Of a stretch of DNA of 64,000 bases, positions 50,812-57,926 are shown in pieces (within the stretch, counting starts at the first letter, position 1; each line of letters opens with the position of its first letter). The stretch is taken from NCBI GenBank assembly GCA_963735455.1, contig CAVTKZ010000004.1, forward strand, positions 1 to 64,000, read 5' to 3'. Source of the stretch: Palsa-1033 sp963735455. Lineage in GTDB: Bacteria > Chloroflexota > Limnocylindria > Limnocylindrales > CSP1-4. The position numbers were made by a program, and so were the translations under genes. The notes below the pieces were generated by a model that worked only from the letters and a program-made list of their open reading frames with translations, was not told where the DNA came from and did not search any database.

Positions 50812-52230
50812 CTAGTCGCTCAGCCGGCGCTCGACGAATTGGCCGTAACCGCGCTGGCCGACGAAGACGCCGTCTCGGATCACCGCGCGGCCACGGACGA
50901 AGACGGACCGCACGGCTCCGCTCAATGACAACCCCTCGAACGCGGTGTAGTCCGAGGTGTGGTGGAGGTCGGCGGCCCGGATCGTGCGCTGGGCCGTCGG
51001 GTCGAACAGGACCAGGTCCGCATCCCGGCCACGCTCCAGGACGCCTTTCGAGCTCAGCCCGAAGAGCCGGGCCGGTGCCGCCGACAGCAGCTCGACCAAC
51101 CGCTCGGCGCTGATCCGGCCGGTCGCCACGCCTTCCGACCAGGCGATCGCCAGGAGCGTCTCGATGCCCGGGGCGCCGTTGCTGATCTCGTTGAACGGCA
51201 TGCCCTGGACCCGCTTCTCGACGGCGACTCGATCGGCGACGTGGTCCGTCGCCACCAGGTCGAGCGACCCGTCGGCCAGGCCGGTCCACAGGGCGTCACG
51301 GTCCGCGGCGGAGCGGAGCGGGGGAGAGATCACGACCTTGGCCACCTCGGCGTCGTCGGGATCGAGGTAGCGCGCATCGGTCAGGACCAGATAGTGGGGG
51401 CAGGTCTCGGCCGAGACCCGCACGCCCCGTACTCGAGCCGCGCGAACGGCTTCCAGCGCACCCGCCGACGAGAGGTGGACGACGTGGACCGGCGCGTCGG
51501 CGGCCTCGGCGAAGGCCATCACCCGGGCCGTCGCGACCGCCTCGGCCAATGCCGGCCGCGACGAGGCGTGGAAGCGCGGCGCCACGTCGCCCCGGGCCAG
51601 GGCCGCGGCGATCGCGGCGTCGACGAGCCCGGCATCCTCGCAATGGACCTCGAGCCGGCCGGCGCGCCGGCCCATCGTCCGGATCGCCTCGAACAGGCGC
51701 TCGTTGTCGAGCCGGAAGTCGAAGACCATGAACGCCTTGGCCGTGGGCACGCCCGAGTCGACGATCGCCGCCAGCTCGCCGACCGGGTCGTCCATCCGGC
51801 CGCTGATCGCCAGGCTGACCGCGTAGTCGACGGCCGCATCGGATGAGGTCGCGGCCCGCCATTCCGAGAGCCCGGCAACCAGCGAGCGCTCGGCCGCCGG
51901 CGACGAGCCGGTCCCCGGGTTATTGAAGGCCAGGAACGTGGTCGTGCCCCCGTATGCCGCCGCGACCGAGTCCTGGAAGAAGCGGTCGGGCTCGGCGTCG
52001 GAGGCCACCCGGGTGTGAGTATGGACATCGACGACGCCCGGCAGGACGAGCAGGCCCGAGGCATCGACGATGGCTCGAGCCGAGGCGGCCAACCGTGAGA
52101 GATCGCGCTCGATCGCCGAGATCCGGCCGCCCTCGACCGCCAGGTCGGCTGGCAACGAGCCGGCCGGCGTGACGATCGTCCCGCCCCGGACTACGAGGTC
52201 GACCCGGCTCGCGGGCGAAACCGCGGTCAC
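50812..52230 (-). CDS. Allantoinase/hydantoinase-type cyclic amidohydrolase
   Basis: 472 residues from GTG 52230, four bases after the DUF3830 stop. LLVLPGVVDVHTHTRVASDA gives the first metal pair; YGGTTTFLAFNNPG, the carboxylated lysine in VPTAKAFMVFDFRLD, LEVHCEDAGLVDAAI, PVHVVHLSSAGALEAVRAAR, VSAETCPHYLVLTDARYLDP and LVATDHVADRVAVEKRVQG complete the binuclear site. The ETCPHYL motif is shared by allantoinases and dihydropyrimidinases. With HIU hydrolase and OHCU decarboxylase encoded 0.5-1.3 kb away, allantoin to allantoate is the likely reaction. Hydantoin or dihydropyrimidine ring opening remains possible. Confidence 0.75.
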   Translation of the reverse strand: MTAVSPASRVDLVVRGGTIVTPAGSLPADLAVEGGRISAIERDLSRLAASARAIVDASGLLVLPGVVDVHTHTRVASDAEPDRFFQDSVAAAYGGTTTFLAFNNPGTGSSPAAERSLVAGLSEWRAATSSDAAVDYAVSLAISGRMDDPVGELAAIVDSGVPTAKAFMVFDFRLDNERLFEAIRTMGRRAGRLEVHCEDAGLVDAAIAAALARGDVAPRFHASSRPALAEAVATARVMAFAEAADAPVHVVHLSSAGALEAVRAARVRGVRVSAETCPHYLVLTDARYLDPDDAEVAKVVISPPLRSAADRDALWTGLADGSLDLVATDHVADRVAVEKRVQGMPFNEISNGAPGIETLLAIAWSEGVATGRISAERLVELLSAAPARLFGLSSKGVLERGRDADLVLFDPTAQRTIRAADLHHTSDYTAFEGLSLSGAVRSVFVRGRAVIRDGVFVGQRGYGQFVERRLSD

Positions 52231-52234
52231 CCGA

Positions 52235-52669
52235 TCAGTCCACCTCGCGGATCGTGATCGGCTGGGCGCCCTGCCATAGGCAGCGCCGGCCGACCTCGCG
52301 CAACCGGTCGGCCCAGCCCAGGTCCATAGGGCCGTCGGGCTCGATCGTGGCGAAGTGGTTGGCGGCCAGCTGGCCGACCTTCGAACTCGTCGTGCAGGCG
52401 CCGTACGGGAAGAAGATCTCGCATTCGCTGATCCCGCCCGGGTACATCGCCAGCTGGCCCGGCGCCGGATGCGAGGTGTGGTTCTCGTAGTCGATCCCCG
52501 GTCGCAGGTCGCCATACGGGATCCAGGTCGACTCGCCGCTCCAGCGGCAGTGGATCAGCGAGGCCTCGATCGGCAGCATCCGCCGGATCGCCTCGATCGT
52601 CTTCGGCGCGGCCGCCTCCCAGCGAGCGCTAAAGTGGAGGTCGCCGACCACGATCTGGAGCCGAGCCAT
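52235..52669 (-). CDS. DUF3830 family (cyclophilin-like fold) protein
   Basis: 144 residues from ATG 52669. ARLQIVVGDLHFSARWEAAA, IEASLIHCRWSGESTWIPYG, HPAPGQLAMYPGGISECEIF and FPYGACTTSSKVGQLAANHF match my memory of DUF3830, a small cyclophilin-like family that repeatedly occurs beside ureide and hydantoin amidohydrolases. Biochemical function is unknown. Its ATG lies only 15 bases from the divergent HIU hydrolase GTG, and the allantoinase-type gene follows four bases downstream, so it belongs to the purine unit. It could be an accessory or isomerase-like enzyme for an unstable intermediate. Confidence 0.7.
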   Translation of the reverse strand: MARLQIVVGDLHFSARWEAAAPKTIEAIRRMLPIEASLIHCRWSGESTWIPYGDLRPGIDYENHTSHPAPGQLAMYPGGISECEIFFPYGACTTSSKVGQLAANHFATIEPDGPMDLGWADRLREVGRRCLWQGAQPITIREVD

Positions 52670-52684
52670 ACCGCGGAGGATAAC
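52670..52684. promoter_or_regulatory. 15-base divergent gap with ribosome site
   Basis: The rightward gene has GCGGAGGA, an excellent ribosome site, four bases before GTG 52685. The leftward DUF3830 ATG has none in this gap. Promoters for both must lie inside the opposite genes. Confidence 0.6.
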
Positions 52685-53017
52685 GTGGCCCACCGGGCGC
52701 CGATGATCTCCAGCCACGTCCTCGACACGAGCCGCGGCGAGCCGGTCGCCTGGCTGTCGATCACGGTCCTGCGCGTCGAGGCCGACGGCGCCGAGACGGA
52801 GCTGTGCTCGGTGATGACCGACGCCGGCGGACGGATCGCCGACCTGCTCGGGCGACCGCTCGAAGCCGGCCGCTACCGGCTCCGATTCGAGCTTGGCGCG
52901 CAGAGCTCGTTCTTTGCCGCCCTGGCGGTCGACATCGTGATCGAGGACATCGGTCGGAGCTACCACGTGCCGCTCCTGGTCAGCCCGTTCGGGCTGTCGA
53001 CCTATCTCGGCAGTTGA
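52685..53017 (+). CDS. 5-hydroxyisourate hydrolase (transthyretin-like)
   Basis: 110 residues from GTG 52685 (GGAGGA upstream; ATG 52703 is an alternative). ISSHVLDTSRGEPVAWLSIT is the family N-terminus with the active-site His; TDAGGRIADLL holds the Arg, and GRSYHVPLLVSPFGLSTYLG the second His. It hydrolyses 5-hydroxyisourate, the product of urate oxidase, to OHCU. The hallmark C-terminal tetrapeptide, usually YRGS, reads YLGS here (codon ctc in place of an Arg codon), a notable substitution. Its stop overlaps the start of the OHCU decarboxylase gene. Confidence 0.85.
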   Translation: MAHRAPMISSHVLDTSRGEPVAWLSITVLRVEADGAETELCSVMTDAGGRIADLLGRPLEAGRYRLRFELGAQSSFFAALAVDIVIEDIGRSYHVPLLVSPFGLSTYLGS

Positions 53018-53580
53018 GCTCGTCGGGCAAGCCGGCTACGCCGCCGGCCCCCCGGGTGAATCAGGGGCTGCCGTCGATTGACGCCCTGAACGCACTGCCG
53101 GTCGCCGGCTTCGTCGCGACGATGGCGCCGCTGTTCGAGGGCGCGCCGGGCTTCCTTGCTCGCCTGGCGAGCGCCCGGCCGTTCGCAACCTATGCCGACT
53201 TGTGGCCGCGCGCCCTGGCCGTCGCCCGGGAGATGCCCGAAGCAGAGCAGCTCGAGCTGATCAACGCCCACCCCCGGCTCGGTGCCCCGCCGGCCAGCGT
53301 CTCAGCCCTGTCGTTCCGGGAACAGGGCTACAACCGAGCGGCAGCGAATTCCGAAACCGCCGAAGCCGCTCGCCTCGCGGCCGAGCTCGAGCGGCTCAAC
53401 TCCGCCTACGAGCAGCGCTTCGGCTTCCGGTTCTGCGTCTTCGTCGACGGCCGGCCGCGGCCGGCCCTGCTGCCGGTGATCGAGACCGCGCTCGAGGCCG
53501 ACCGGGCGGGCGAGATCCGGCGGGCGCTGGGCGACGTGATCGCGATTGCCGCCGACCGGGCGCGGTTGCTGGGCCGATGA
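53014..53580 (+). CDS. OHCU decarboxylase
   Basis: 188 residues if translation starts at TTG 53014 (TTGA overlap with the HIU hydrolase stop); GTG 53056 is an alternative and neither has a strong ribosome site. LFEGAPGFLARLASARPFAT, LELINAHPRLGAPPASVSAL, SFREQGYNRAAANSET and FRFCVFVDGRPRPALLPVI are the conserved OHCU decarboxylase segments, with the catalytic His in AHPRLG and Glu in SFREQ. It converts OHCU to (S)-allantoin, completing urate to allantoin. In Bacillus this domain is fused to urate oxidase; here it is separate while urate oxidase is fused to malate synthase. Confidence 0.8.
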   Translation: MSSSGKPATPPAPRVNQGLPSIDALNALPVAGFVATMAPLFEGAPGFLARLASARPFATYADLWPRALAVAREMPEAEQLELINAHPRLGAPPASVSALSFREQGYNRAAANSETAEAARLAAELERLNSAYEQRFGFRFCVFVDGRPRPALLPVIETALEADRAGEIRRALGDVIAIAADRARLLGR

Positions 53581-54455
53581 CCCTCAGCCATCTCGTCAAC
53601 CCGGCGCAGCGCTGGCGGATCGTGAGCGGCTACGTCCCGAGCTGTCCCGTCGGCACCGTCGTGACGCTGTCGACGAGCGGTGATCGGCTCGACGTCGTCC
53701 GGCCGGGGGCCGGGATCGTGGCCCAGCTCGACCTGAGCAATGCCCGGATCAGCGCCAGCCCGGACGGTCGCGAGCTGACCCTCGGCACCGCCACCGGCGA
53801 GGTCGTCTTCCAGAACGACGACGCCCTGAGCGCAAGCGGTCCGCTCGTGGCGCAACCGATCGCGCTAGCGCCGGCCGCCGATGCCGCCGCGCCCTCGATC
53901 GCCTATCCGGCCGCCCCGCCGTCGATCGCCGTTCCGGGCCCCGTCCCGGCCCAGGCCCCCGCTCCCGCTCGGCCTGCGCCGGACCCCGCCTCATACATCG
54001 GGCAGGTCGTCCAGTTCGGCGCGCTCACTCCGAACGCGGACGGCTGGAACCTGTTCGTCTTCCTGGTCCTGCGCCGGGTCAACGGCTGGCTGATCGGCCT
54101 GACCCAGGCCGGCCGTCCGGTCGGCATCGCCGAGCACAACATCGCCTGGTCCCACGTCCTGGATCCGGGACCGCGGCGCGCATCGGACCGGCTGGTGCTG
54201 ACCTACCTGGGCAAGCGCCAGGAGTGCGACCGTGCCTTCCAGCTCGATGCCCCGACGCTGCGCGAGCTCGGCTACGAGCTGACCAGCCAGCACTTCCTGC
54301 AGGAGCGCCGGAGCGCATCGACGATCGCCCTCGCCGCGATCGTCGCCCTGCTCCTGACTCCGCTGCTGATCGGCATCGCGATCTGGGCCTGGCTGGTCGT
54401 GAGCCGCCCGGGCGGTGTTCTCACCGCGATCTTCGAGCGCCGCGCGCCTGCCTAG
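53577..54455 (+). CDS. Tail-anchored membrane protein, unknown function
   Basis: 292 residues from ATG 53577, overlapping the previous stop (ATGA). The N-terminal beta domain (RWRIVSGYVPSCPVGTVVTL, GAGIVAQLDLSNARISASPD, GRELTLGTATGEVVF) is followed by an Ala/Pro-rich linker and a second domain (GWNLFVFLVLRRVNGWLIGL, RLVLTYLGKRQECDRAFQLD). It ends in one strong C-terminal membrane helix (STIALAAIVALLLTPLLIGI). The first domain resembles PH- or phospholipid-scramblase-like folds found in Chloroflexota, but I cannot name it. Co-translation with OHCU decarboxylase may be incidental. Confidence 0.6.
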   Translation: MTLSHLVNPAQRWRIVSGYVPSCPVGTVVTLSTSGDRLDVVRPGAGIVAQLDLSNARISASPDGRELTLGTATGEVVFQNDDALSASGPLVAQPIALAPAADAAAPSIAYPAAPPSIAVPGPVPAQAPAPARPAPDPASYIGQVVQFGALTPNADGWNLFVFLVLRRVNGWLIGLTQAGRPVGIAEHNIAWSHVLDPGPRRASDRLVLTYLGKRQECDRAFQLDAPTLRELGYELTSQHFLQERRSASTIALAAIVALLLTPLLIGIAIWAWLVVSRPGGVLTAIFERRAPA

Positions 54456-54464
54456 GGACCACGA

Positions 54465-54989
54465 ATGACCCCCGACTTCGCCTCCGAGATCCAGGTCGAC
54501 GGCCGCCTCCGGCTCCGGGCGCCAACGCCCGCCGATCTGCCTCGCCTCGAACAGATCCTGGCGGAGCCGTCCGTCGCTCGCTGGTGGACCGCCGCCAGCG
54601 AGGCCGGGGCGGCGGCGGACTGGCTGGCCGGCGACGAGCTGATCCACTTCGTGATCGAAGACGATGGCCAGGTGATCGGCAGCCTGCAGATCGACGAGGA
54701 GCTCGATCCCGACTACGAGTTCGCCAGCCTCGACCTGTTCCTCACCACGACGGCCCAGGGCCGCGGCGTCGGCCCTGCCGTGATCCGGGCGATCGCCAGC
54801 CACCTGTTCGACGTCCGCGGCCACCACCGCCTGACGATCGACCCGAACGTGGCCAACGAGCGGGCCATCCGGGCCTATGCCAAGGTCGGCTTCCGGCCGG
54901 TCGGCGTCATGCGCTCGTACGAACGGAGCGCCGACGGCGCCTGGCACGACAACCTGCTGATGGACCTCCTTGCCGGCGAGCTCACCTGA
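54465..54989 (+). CDS. GNAT acetyltransferase, AAC(6')/RimJ-like
   Basis: 174 residues. LRLRAPTPADLPRLEQILAE and SVARWWTA begin the fold; VIEDDGQVIGSLQIDEELDP is the central strand pair. LFLTTTAQGRGVGPAVIRAI is the acetyl-CoA pyrophosphate loop (Q-G-R-G-V-G). DPNVANERAIRAYAKVGFRP is the C-terminal signature. The WW in the acceptor region and the final RADGAWHDN-like sequence resemble AAC(6')-type aminoglycoside acetyltransferases, but many of these act on other amines. No neighbour suggests a substrate. Confidence 0.75.
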   Translation: MTPDFASEIQVDGRLRLRAPTPADLPRLEQILAEPSVARWWTAASEAGAAADWLAGDELIHFVIEDDGQVIGSLQIDEELDPDYEFASLDLFLTTTAQGRGVGPAVIRAIASHLFDVRGHHRLTIDPNVANERAIRAYAKVGFRPVGVMRSYERSADGAWHDNLLMDLLAGELT

Positions 54990-55071
54990 CCTGCGGCCTG
55001 AGCCCGTCGGCCCAGTGACCGACCCGGGCTGGGGGTTGCGGGCGAGCCATCTATCGCATACTCTGCGCGTT

Positions 55072-55152
55072 ATGCACCGTCAGCTCGCATCGTTCGAGAC
55101 GAAGCAGAAGCTCTGGCGGCCCAGCCGAATGGCTCGGGCCCTGGGGCTCTGA
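55072..55152 (+). CDS. Candidate 26-residue leader peptide of the lysine operon
   Basis: ATG 55072 to TGA 55150-55152 encodes a 26-residue peptide with ETKQKLWRPSRMARALGL. It contains two lysine codons close together (aag cag aag) and five arginine codons. It lies 55 bases before a strong intrinsic terminator and 149 bases before dapB. That is the arrangement of a ribosome-mediated attenuator, although two lysines are fewer than in classical leaders and no strong ribosome site precedes it. Confidence 0.4.
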   Translation: MHRQLASFETKQKLWRPSRMARALGL

Positions 55153-55177
55153 CGGCGCGCACGACCGCCGACCAAGG

Positions 55178-55195
55178 GCCTCCAGGGACGGAGGC
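55178..55195 (+). promoter_or_regulatory. Leader hairpin upstream of attenuator terminator
   Basis: GCCTCC-AGGGAC-GGAGGC forms a six-base stem between the leader peptide and the terminator. It may be the pause or anti-terminator part of a leader RNA. Confidence 0.45.
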
Positions 55196-55200
55196 TTCGA

Positions 55201-55240
55201 AGGGCCGCGACACCATCGGGTGACGCGGCTCTTTCTTTTT
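55201..55240 (+). terminator. Strong intrinsic terminator ahead of dapB (candidate attenuator)
   Basis: GCCGCG-A-CACC-ATCG-GGTG-A-CGCGGC with a G-U and two more outer pairs gives a long stem, followed by TCTTTCTTTTT. It lies between the leader peptide and dapB, 60 bases before the dapB start, and so would stop operon transcription unless prevented. No gene large enough to need a terminator ends here, apart from the acetyltransferase 210 bases upstream. Confidence 0.75.
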
Positions 55241-55300
55241 GCCCGACGCGCGGGCAGGCCTCCTCCCCAGGGCCGACGCACAACAGGGGAGAGACCTGCC

Positions 55301-56074
55301 ATGGACATCGCGATCTTCGGAGACGGCCGGCTCGGGACCGAGATCGGCGACGCGCTCGGCGCGCGGTCGGGGATCCGGCCGACGATCCTCGGACGCCCGT
55401 CGAACGGCCGCCACCCGAGCGCGTCGCTGGCCGGAATTGACCTCGTCTTCGAGGCCAGCGTGGGCAGCGCCGCGCGGGACAACATCGAGACGGCACTGGC
55501 CGCCGGCGTCCGCCGGTTCGTGATCGCGACGACGGCCTGGGCCGGCGACGAAGCGGCAGTCGAGGCCGCCCTCCGTCGGATGGACGCCGCGGCCGTCGCG
55601 ACGCCGAACTTCAGCATCGGGGTCAACCTGTTCTTCCGGCTCGTGGACGCGGCCGTTGGGCTGTACGGGCCGATCGGCGCGTTTGATCCCTACGTCCTCG
55701 AGTGGCACCACGCCGCCAAGGCCGACCGACCGTCGGGGACTGCCCGGGAGCTCCTGCGCCGCATCGTCGCGGCGCACCCCAGGAAGCGCGGGGCCCGCGA
55801 CCCGGGCTCGGACGGGCCACCCGATCCCGGCCTGGTCGACGTCGCGGTCCTGCGGGCCGGCGCCGGCCCGGGGATGCACCTCGTCGGCTTCGACGCTCCG
55901 GGCGAGACGCTCGAGCTCCGGCTCACGGCCCGCGACCGCTCCGCCTATGCGACCGGCGCTCTCGCCGCAGGCGATTGGCTCATGGCCCAGCCGCGGAGTC
56001 CGGGCATCCATCCCTTCGACGAGGTCGTCGACCACCTGCTCGCGGCACCCCAACCATTCGCCGTTCCAGCCTGA
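55301..56074 (+). CDS. dapB: 4-hydroxy-tetrahydrodipicolinate reductase
   Basis: 257 residues from ATG 55301, with AGGGGAGAG about eight bases upstream. IAIFGDGRLGTEIGDAL is the dinucleotide-binding loop. VATPNFSIGVNLFFRLVDAA and the catalytic signature EWHHAAKADRPSGTARELLR (His-His, Lys, PSGTA) identify DapB. FDAPGETLELRLTARDRSAY and the helical C-terminus match as well. It reduces 4-hydroxy-tetrahydrodipicolinate with NAD(P)H in diaminopimelate and lysine synthesis. It is the first gene of dapB-dapA-dapD-lysA. Confidence 0.85.
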   Translation: MDIAIFGDGRLGTEIGDALGARSGIRPTILGRPSNGRHPSASLAGIDLVFEASVGSAARDNIETALAAGVRRFVIATTAWAGDEAAVEAALRRMDAAAVATPNFSIGVNLFFRLVDAAVGLYGPIGAFDPYVLEWHHAAKADRPSGTARELLRRIVAAHPRKRGARDPGSDGPPDPGLVDVAVLRAGAGPGMHLVGFDAPGETLELRLTARDRSAYATGALAAGDWLMAQPRSPGIHPFDEVVDHLLAAPQPFAVPA

Positions 56075-56100
56075 CCCCCAAGTCTGACAAGGAGAATCCG

Positions 56101-57126
56101 ATGACTCGCTACACCCGCACAGCTCAGACCCAGCGGCCCGCTCTCCGTGGCGCGCTCACCGCGCTGGTCACCCCGTTCACCGCTGACGGGTCCGTCGATG
56201 AGACGGCCTTCCGGCGGCTCGTCTCGTGGCAGGTCCTGGCCGGGATCGACGGCCTCGTCCCGTGCGGGACGACCGGTGAGGCTCCGACGTTGAGCGCCGA
56301 CGAACGCGACCGGCTGATCGAGATCACCCTCGAGGTAGCCGGCCAGCGCCCATCGCGCGAACGAATCGCGGTCGTCGCCGGGACCGGCACCAACGACACC
56401 GCGGCGACGATCGTGGCGACCCGCCGGGCGGCCGCCCTCGGCGCGGATGCCGCCCTGGTCGTCGGCCCCTACTACAACCGACCCGACCAGCGGATGCTCC
56501 TGGGCCACTTCCGGGCGGTCGCCGACGAGGGTGACTTGCCGATCGTCGTCTACAACGTGCCCTCGCGGACGGGCTCGAACCTCGAGGCGGACACCTTCCT
56601 GCAACTTGCAGGCCATCCCCGGGTAATCGCGATCAAAGAGGCGTCTGGCAACCTCGAGCAGATCGCCCGGATCTGCCGGGAGCGGCCGCGCGACGTGGCG
56701 GTCCTGGCCGGAGACGACGCATGGACGCTCCCGGTTCTCGCGCTCGGGGGCAACGGCGTCGTGTCGGTCGCGAGCAACGAGATCCCGGGAGAGATGACCG
56801 CCCTGTGCGCGGCCGCCCAGGCCGGCGACTGGGACGAGGCCCGCCGGATCCACGATCGCTGGCTGCCCCTGATGCTGGCGAACTTCCGAGGTGGCCCGAA
56901 CCCGGTGCCGGCCAAGGCTGCCTTGCTGGCGATGGGCCTGATCGGGTCCGACACGACGCGTCGGCCGCTCCTGCCGCTCGAGGTCGGTCCGCGCGAAGCA
57001 TTGGCCGCGCTCCTGCGCACGCTGGGGCTGGTCGCGCCATCGGCAGGCCGGTCGAGTGAGCCGCGCCCTGCGACGGGTATCCCTGGCGGCGGAACCGCCG
57101 GGGCGGCAGAAGAGGCGGTCGCATGA
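56101..57126 (+). CDS. dapA: 4-hydroxy-tetrahydrodipicolinate synthase
   Basis: 341 residues. GALTALVTPFTADGSVDETA, DGLVPCGTTGEAPTLSADER (Thr-Thr of the active site), VVGPYYNRPDQRMLLGHFRA, LPIVVYNVPSRTGSNLEADT (Tyr) and VIAIKEASGNLEQIARICRE (Schiff-base Lys) are complete. It condenses pyruvate with aspartate semialdehyde. The C-terminus has about 30 extra Gly/Ala/Pro-rich residues beyond the usual end. A GGAG ribosome site lies upstream of ATG 56101. The stop overlaps the dapD start by four bases. Confidence 0.9.
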   Translation: MTRYTRTAQTQRPALRGALTALVTPFTADGSVDETAFRRLVSWQVLAGIDGLVPCGTTGEAPTLSADERDRLIEITLEVAGQRPSRERIAVVAGTGTNDTAATIVATRRAAALGADAALVVGPYYNRPDQRMLLGHFRAVADEGDLPIVVYNVPSRTGSNLEADTFLQLAGHPRVIAIKEASGNLEQIARICRERPRDVAVLAGDDAWTLPVLALGGNGVVSVASNEIPGEMTALCAAAQAGDWDEARRIHDRWLPLMLANFRGGPNPVPAKAALLAMGLIGSDTTRRPLLPLEVGPREALAALLRTLGLVAPSAGRSSEPRPATGIPGGGTAGAAEEAVA

Positions 57127-57926
57127 TCGCCGCGACCGGCTCGCTCCTCGAGGATCTCGAAGCCGGGCGCCTGCGTGCGGCCATGCCCGATCCGGTCGCG
57201 CCGGATGGCTGGCGCGTCGAGCCGGCGGTCAAGGCGGCGATCCTCGACCAGTTTCGCGATCGCCAGACGTCGGATTGGGCCGCCGGCCCGCTGGCGTTCC
57301 GCGACCGGGTCGGCGTCCCACCCAAACGGCTCTTCGAGTCGCCCGACGGGCGCGCGGCCGATGCGGCCGGGCGCTCCTGGCGAGTCGTTCCGGGCGGGAC
57401 GAGCATCCGGGCCGGGGTCCACCTGGAGCCGGGCGTCGTCGTCATGCCGCCGGCGTTCATCAACATCGGCGCCTGGATCGGCGAGGACGTGATGGTCGAT
57501 TCGCACGTCCTGGTCGGATCCTGTGCCCAGATCGGGGCGCGGGTCCACCTGGCCGCCGCCGTCCAGATCGGCGGGGTCCTCGAGCCGGCCGGCGCCCGGC
57601 CCGTGATCGTGGAGGACGATGCCTTCGTCGGCGCGGCGTCGTGCCTGCTCGACGGCGTGCTCGTGCGGGCCGGGGCGGTGATCGGCGCGGGCGTCGTCCT
57701 GACCGGGACCTCGACCCTCTACGACCTGGTCGCTGGCCGGATCCTGGCCGGGAGGACCGAGGCGCCCCTGATCGTGCCGGCCGGGGCGGTCGTGGTGCCC
57801 GGCTCGCGCCCGGCGCGGGGAGCCTTTGCCGAGCGCCACGGGCTGGGGATCGCGACGGCCCTGATCGTGAAGTACCGCGACGCTGGCACGAGTGCCCGGG
57901 TTGCGCTCGAGGGTGCGCTCCGATGA
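57123..57926 (+). CDS. dapD: Tetrahydrodipicolinate N-succinyl/acetyltransferase
   Basis: 267 residues. After a helical N-terminal domain (VEPAVKAAILDQFRDRQT, FRDRVGVPPKRLFES), a left-handed beta-helix begins: VVPGGTSIRAGVHLEPGVVV, PPAFINIGAWIGEDVMVDSH, VLVGSCAQIGARVHLAAAVQ, IGGVLEPAGARPVIVEDDAF, VGAASCLLDGVLVRAGAVIG. The FINIGA and GSCAQIG segments are typical of DapD. It acylates tetrahydrodipicolinate to open the ring, in the succinylase or acetylase branch. The branch cannot be told from the sequence, and no dapC/dapE genes are in the window. ATGA overlaps join it to dapA and to lysA. Confidence 0.85.
   Translation: MIAATGSLLEDLEAGRLRAAMPDPVAPDGWRVEPAVKAAILDQFRDRQTSDWAAGPLAFRDRVGVPPKRLFESPDGRAADAAGRSWRVVPGGTSIRAGVHLEPGVVVMPPAFINIGAWIGEDVMVDSHVLVGSCAQIGARVHLAAAVQIGGVLEPAGARPVIVEDDAFVGAASCLLDGVLVRAGAVIGAGVVLTGTSTLYDLVAGRILAGRTEAPLIVPAGAVVVPGSRPARGAFAERHGLGIATALIVKYRDAGTSARVALEGALR

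Noticed and set aside
55072..55300. Lysine riboswitch or T-box upstream of dapB
   Set aside because: I could not find the conserved core sequences of either class; only a leader frame and terminator are visible. A covariance search would settle it.
57892..57922. Alternative lysA start upstream in the open frame
   Set aside because: The residues before 57,974 in that frame are shadow sequence of dapD. The ATG at 57923 with one restored C gives a better N-terminus and the operon-typical ATGA overlap.
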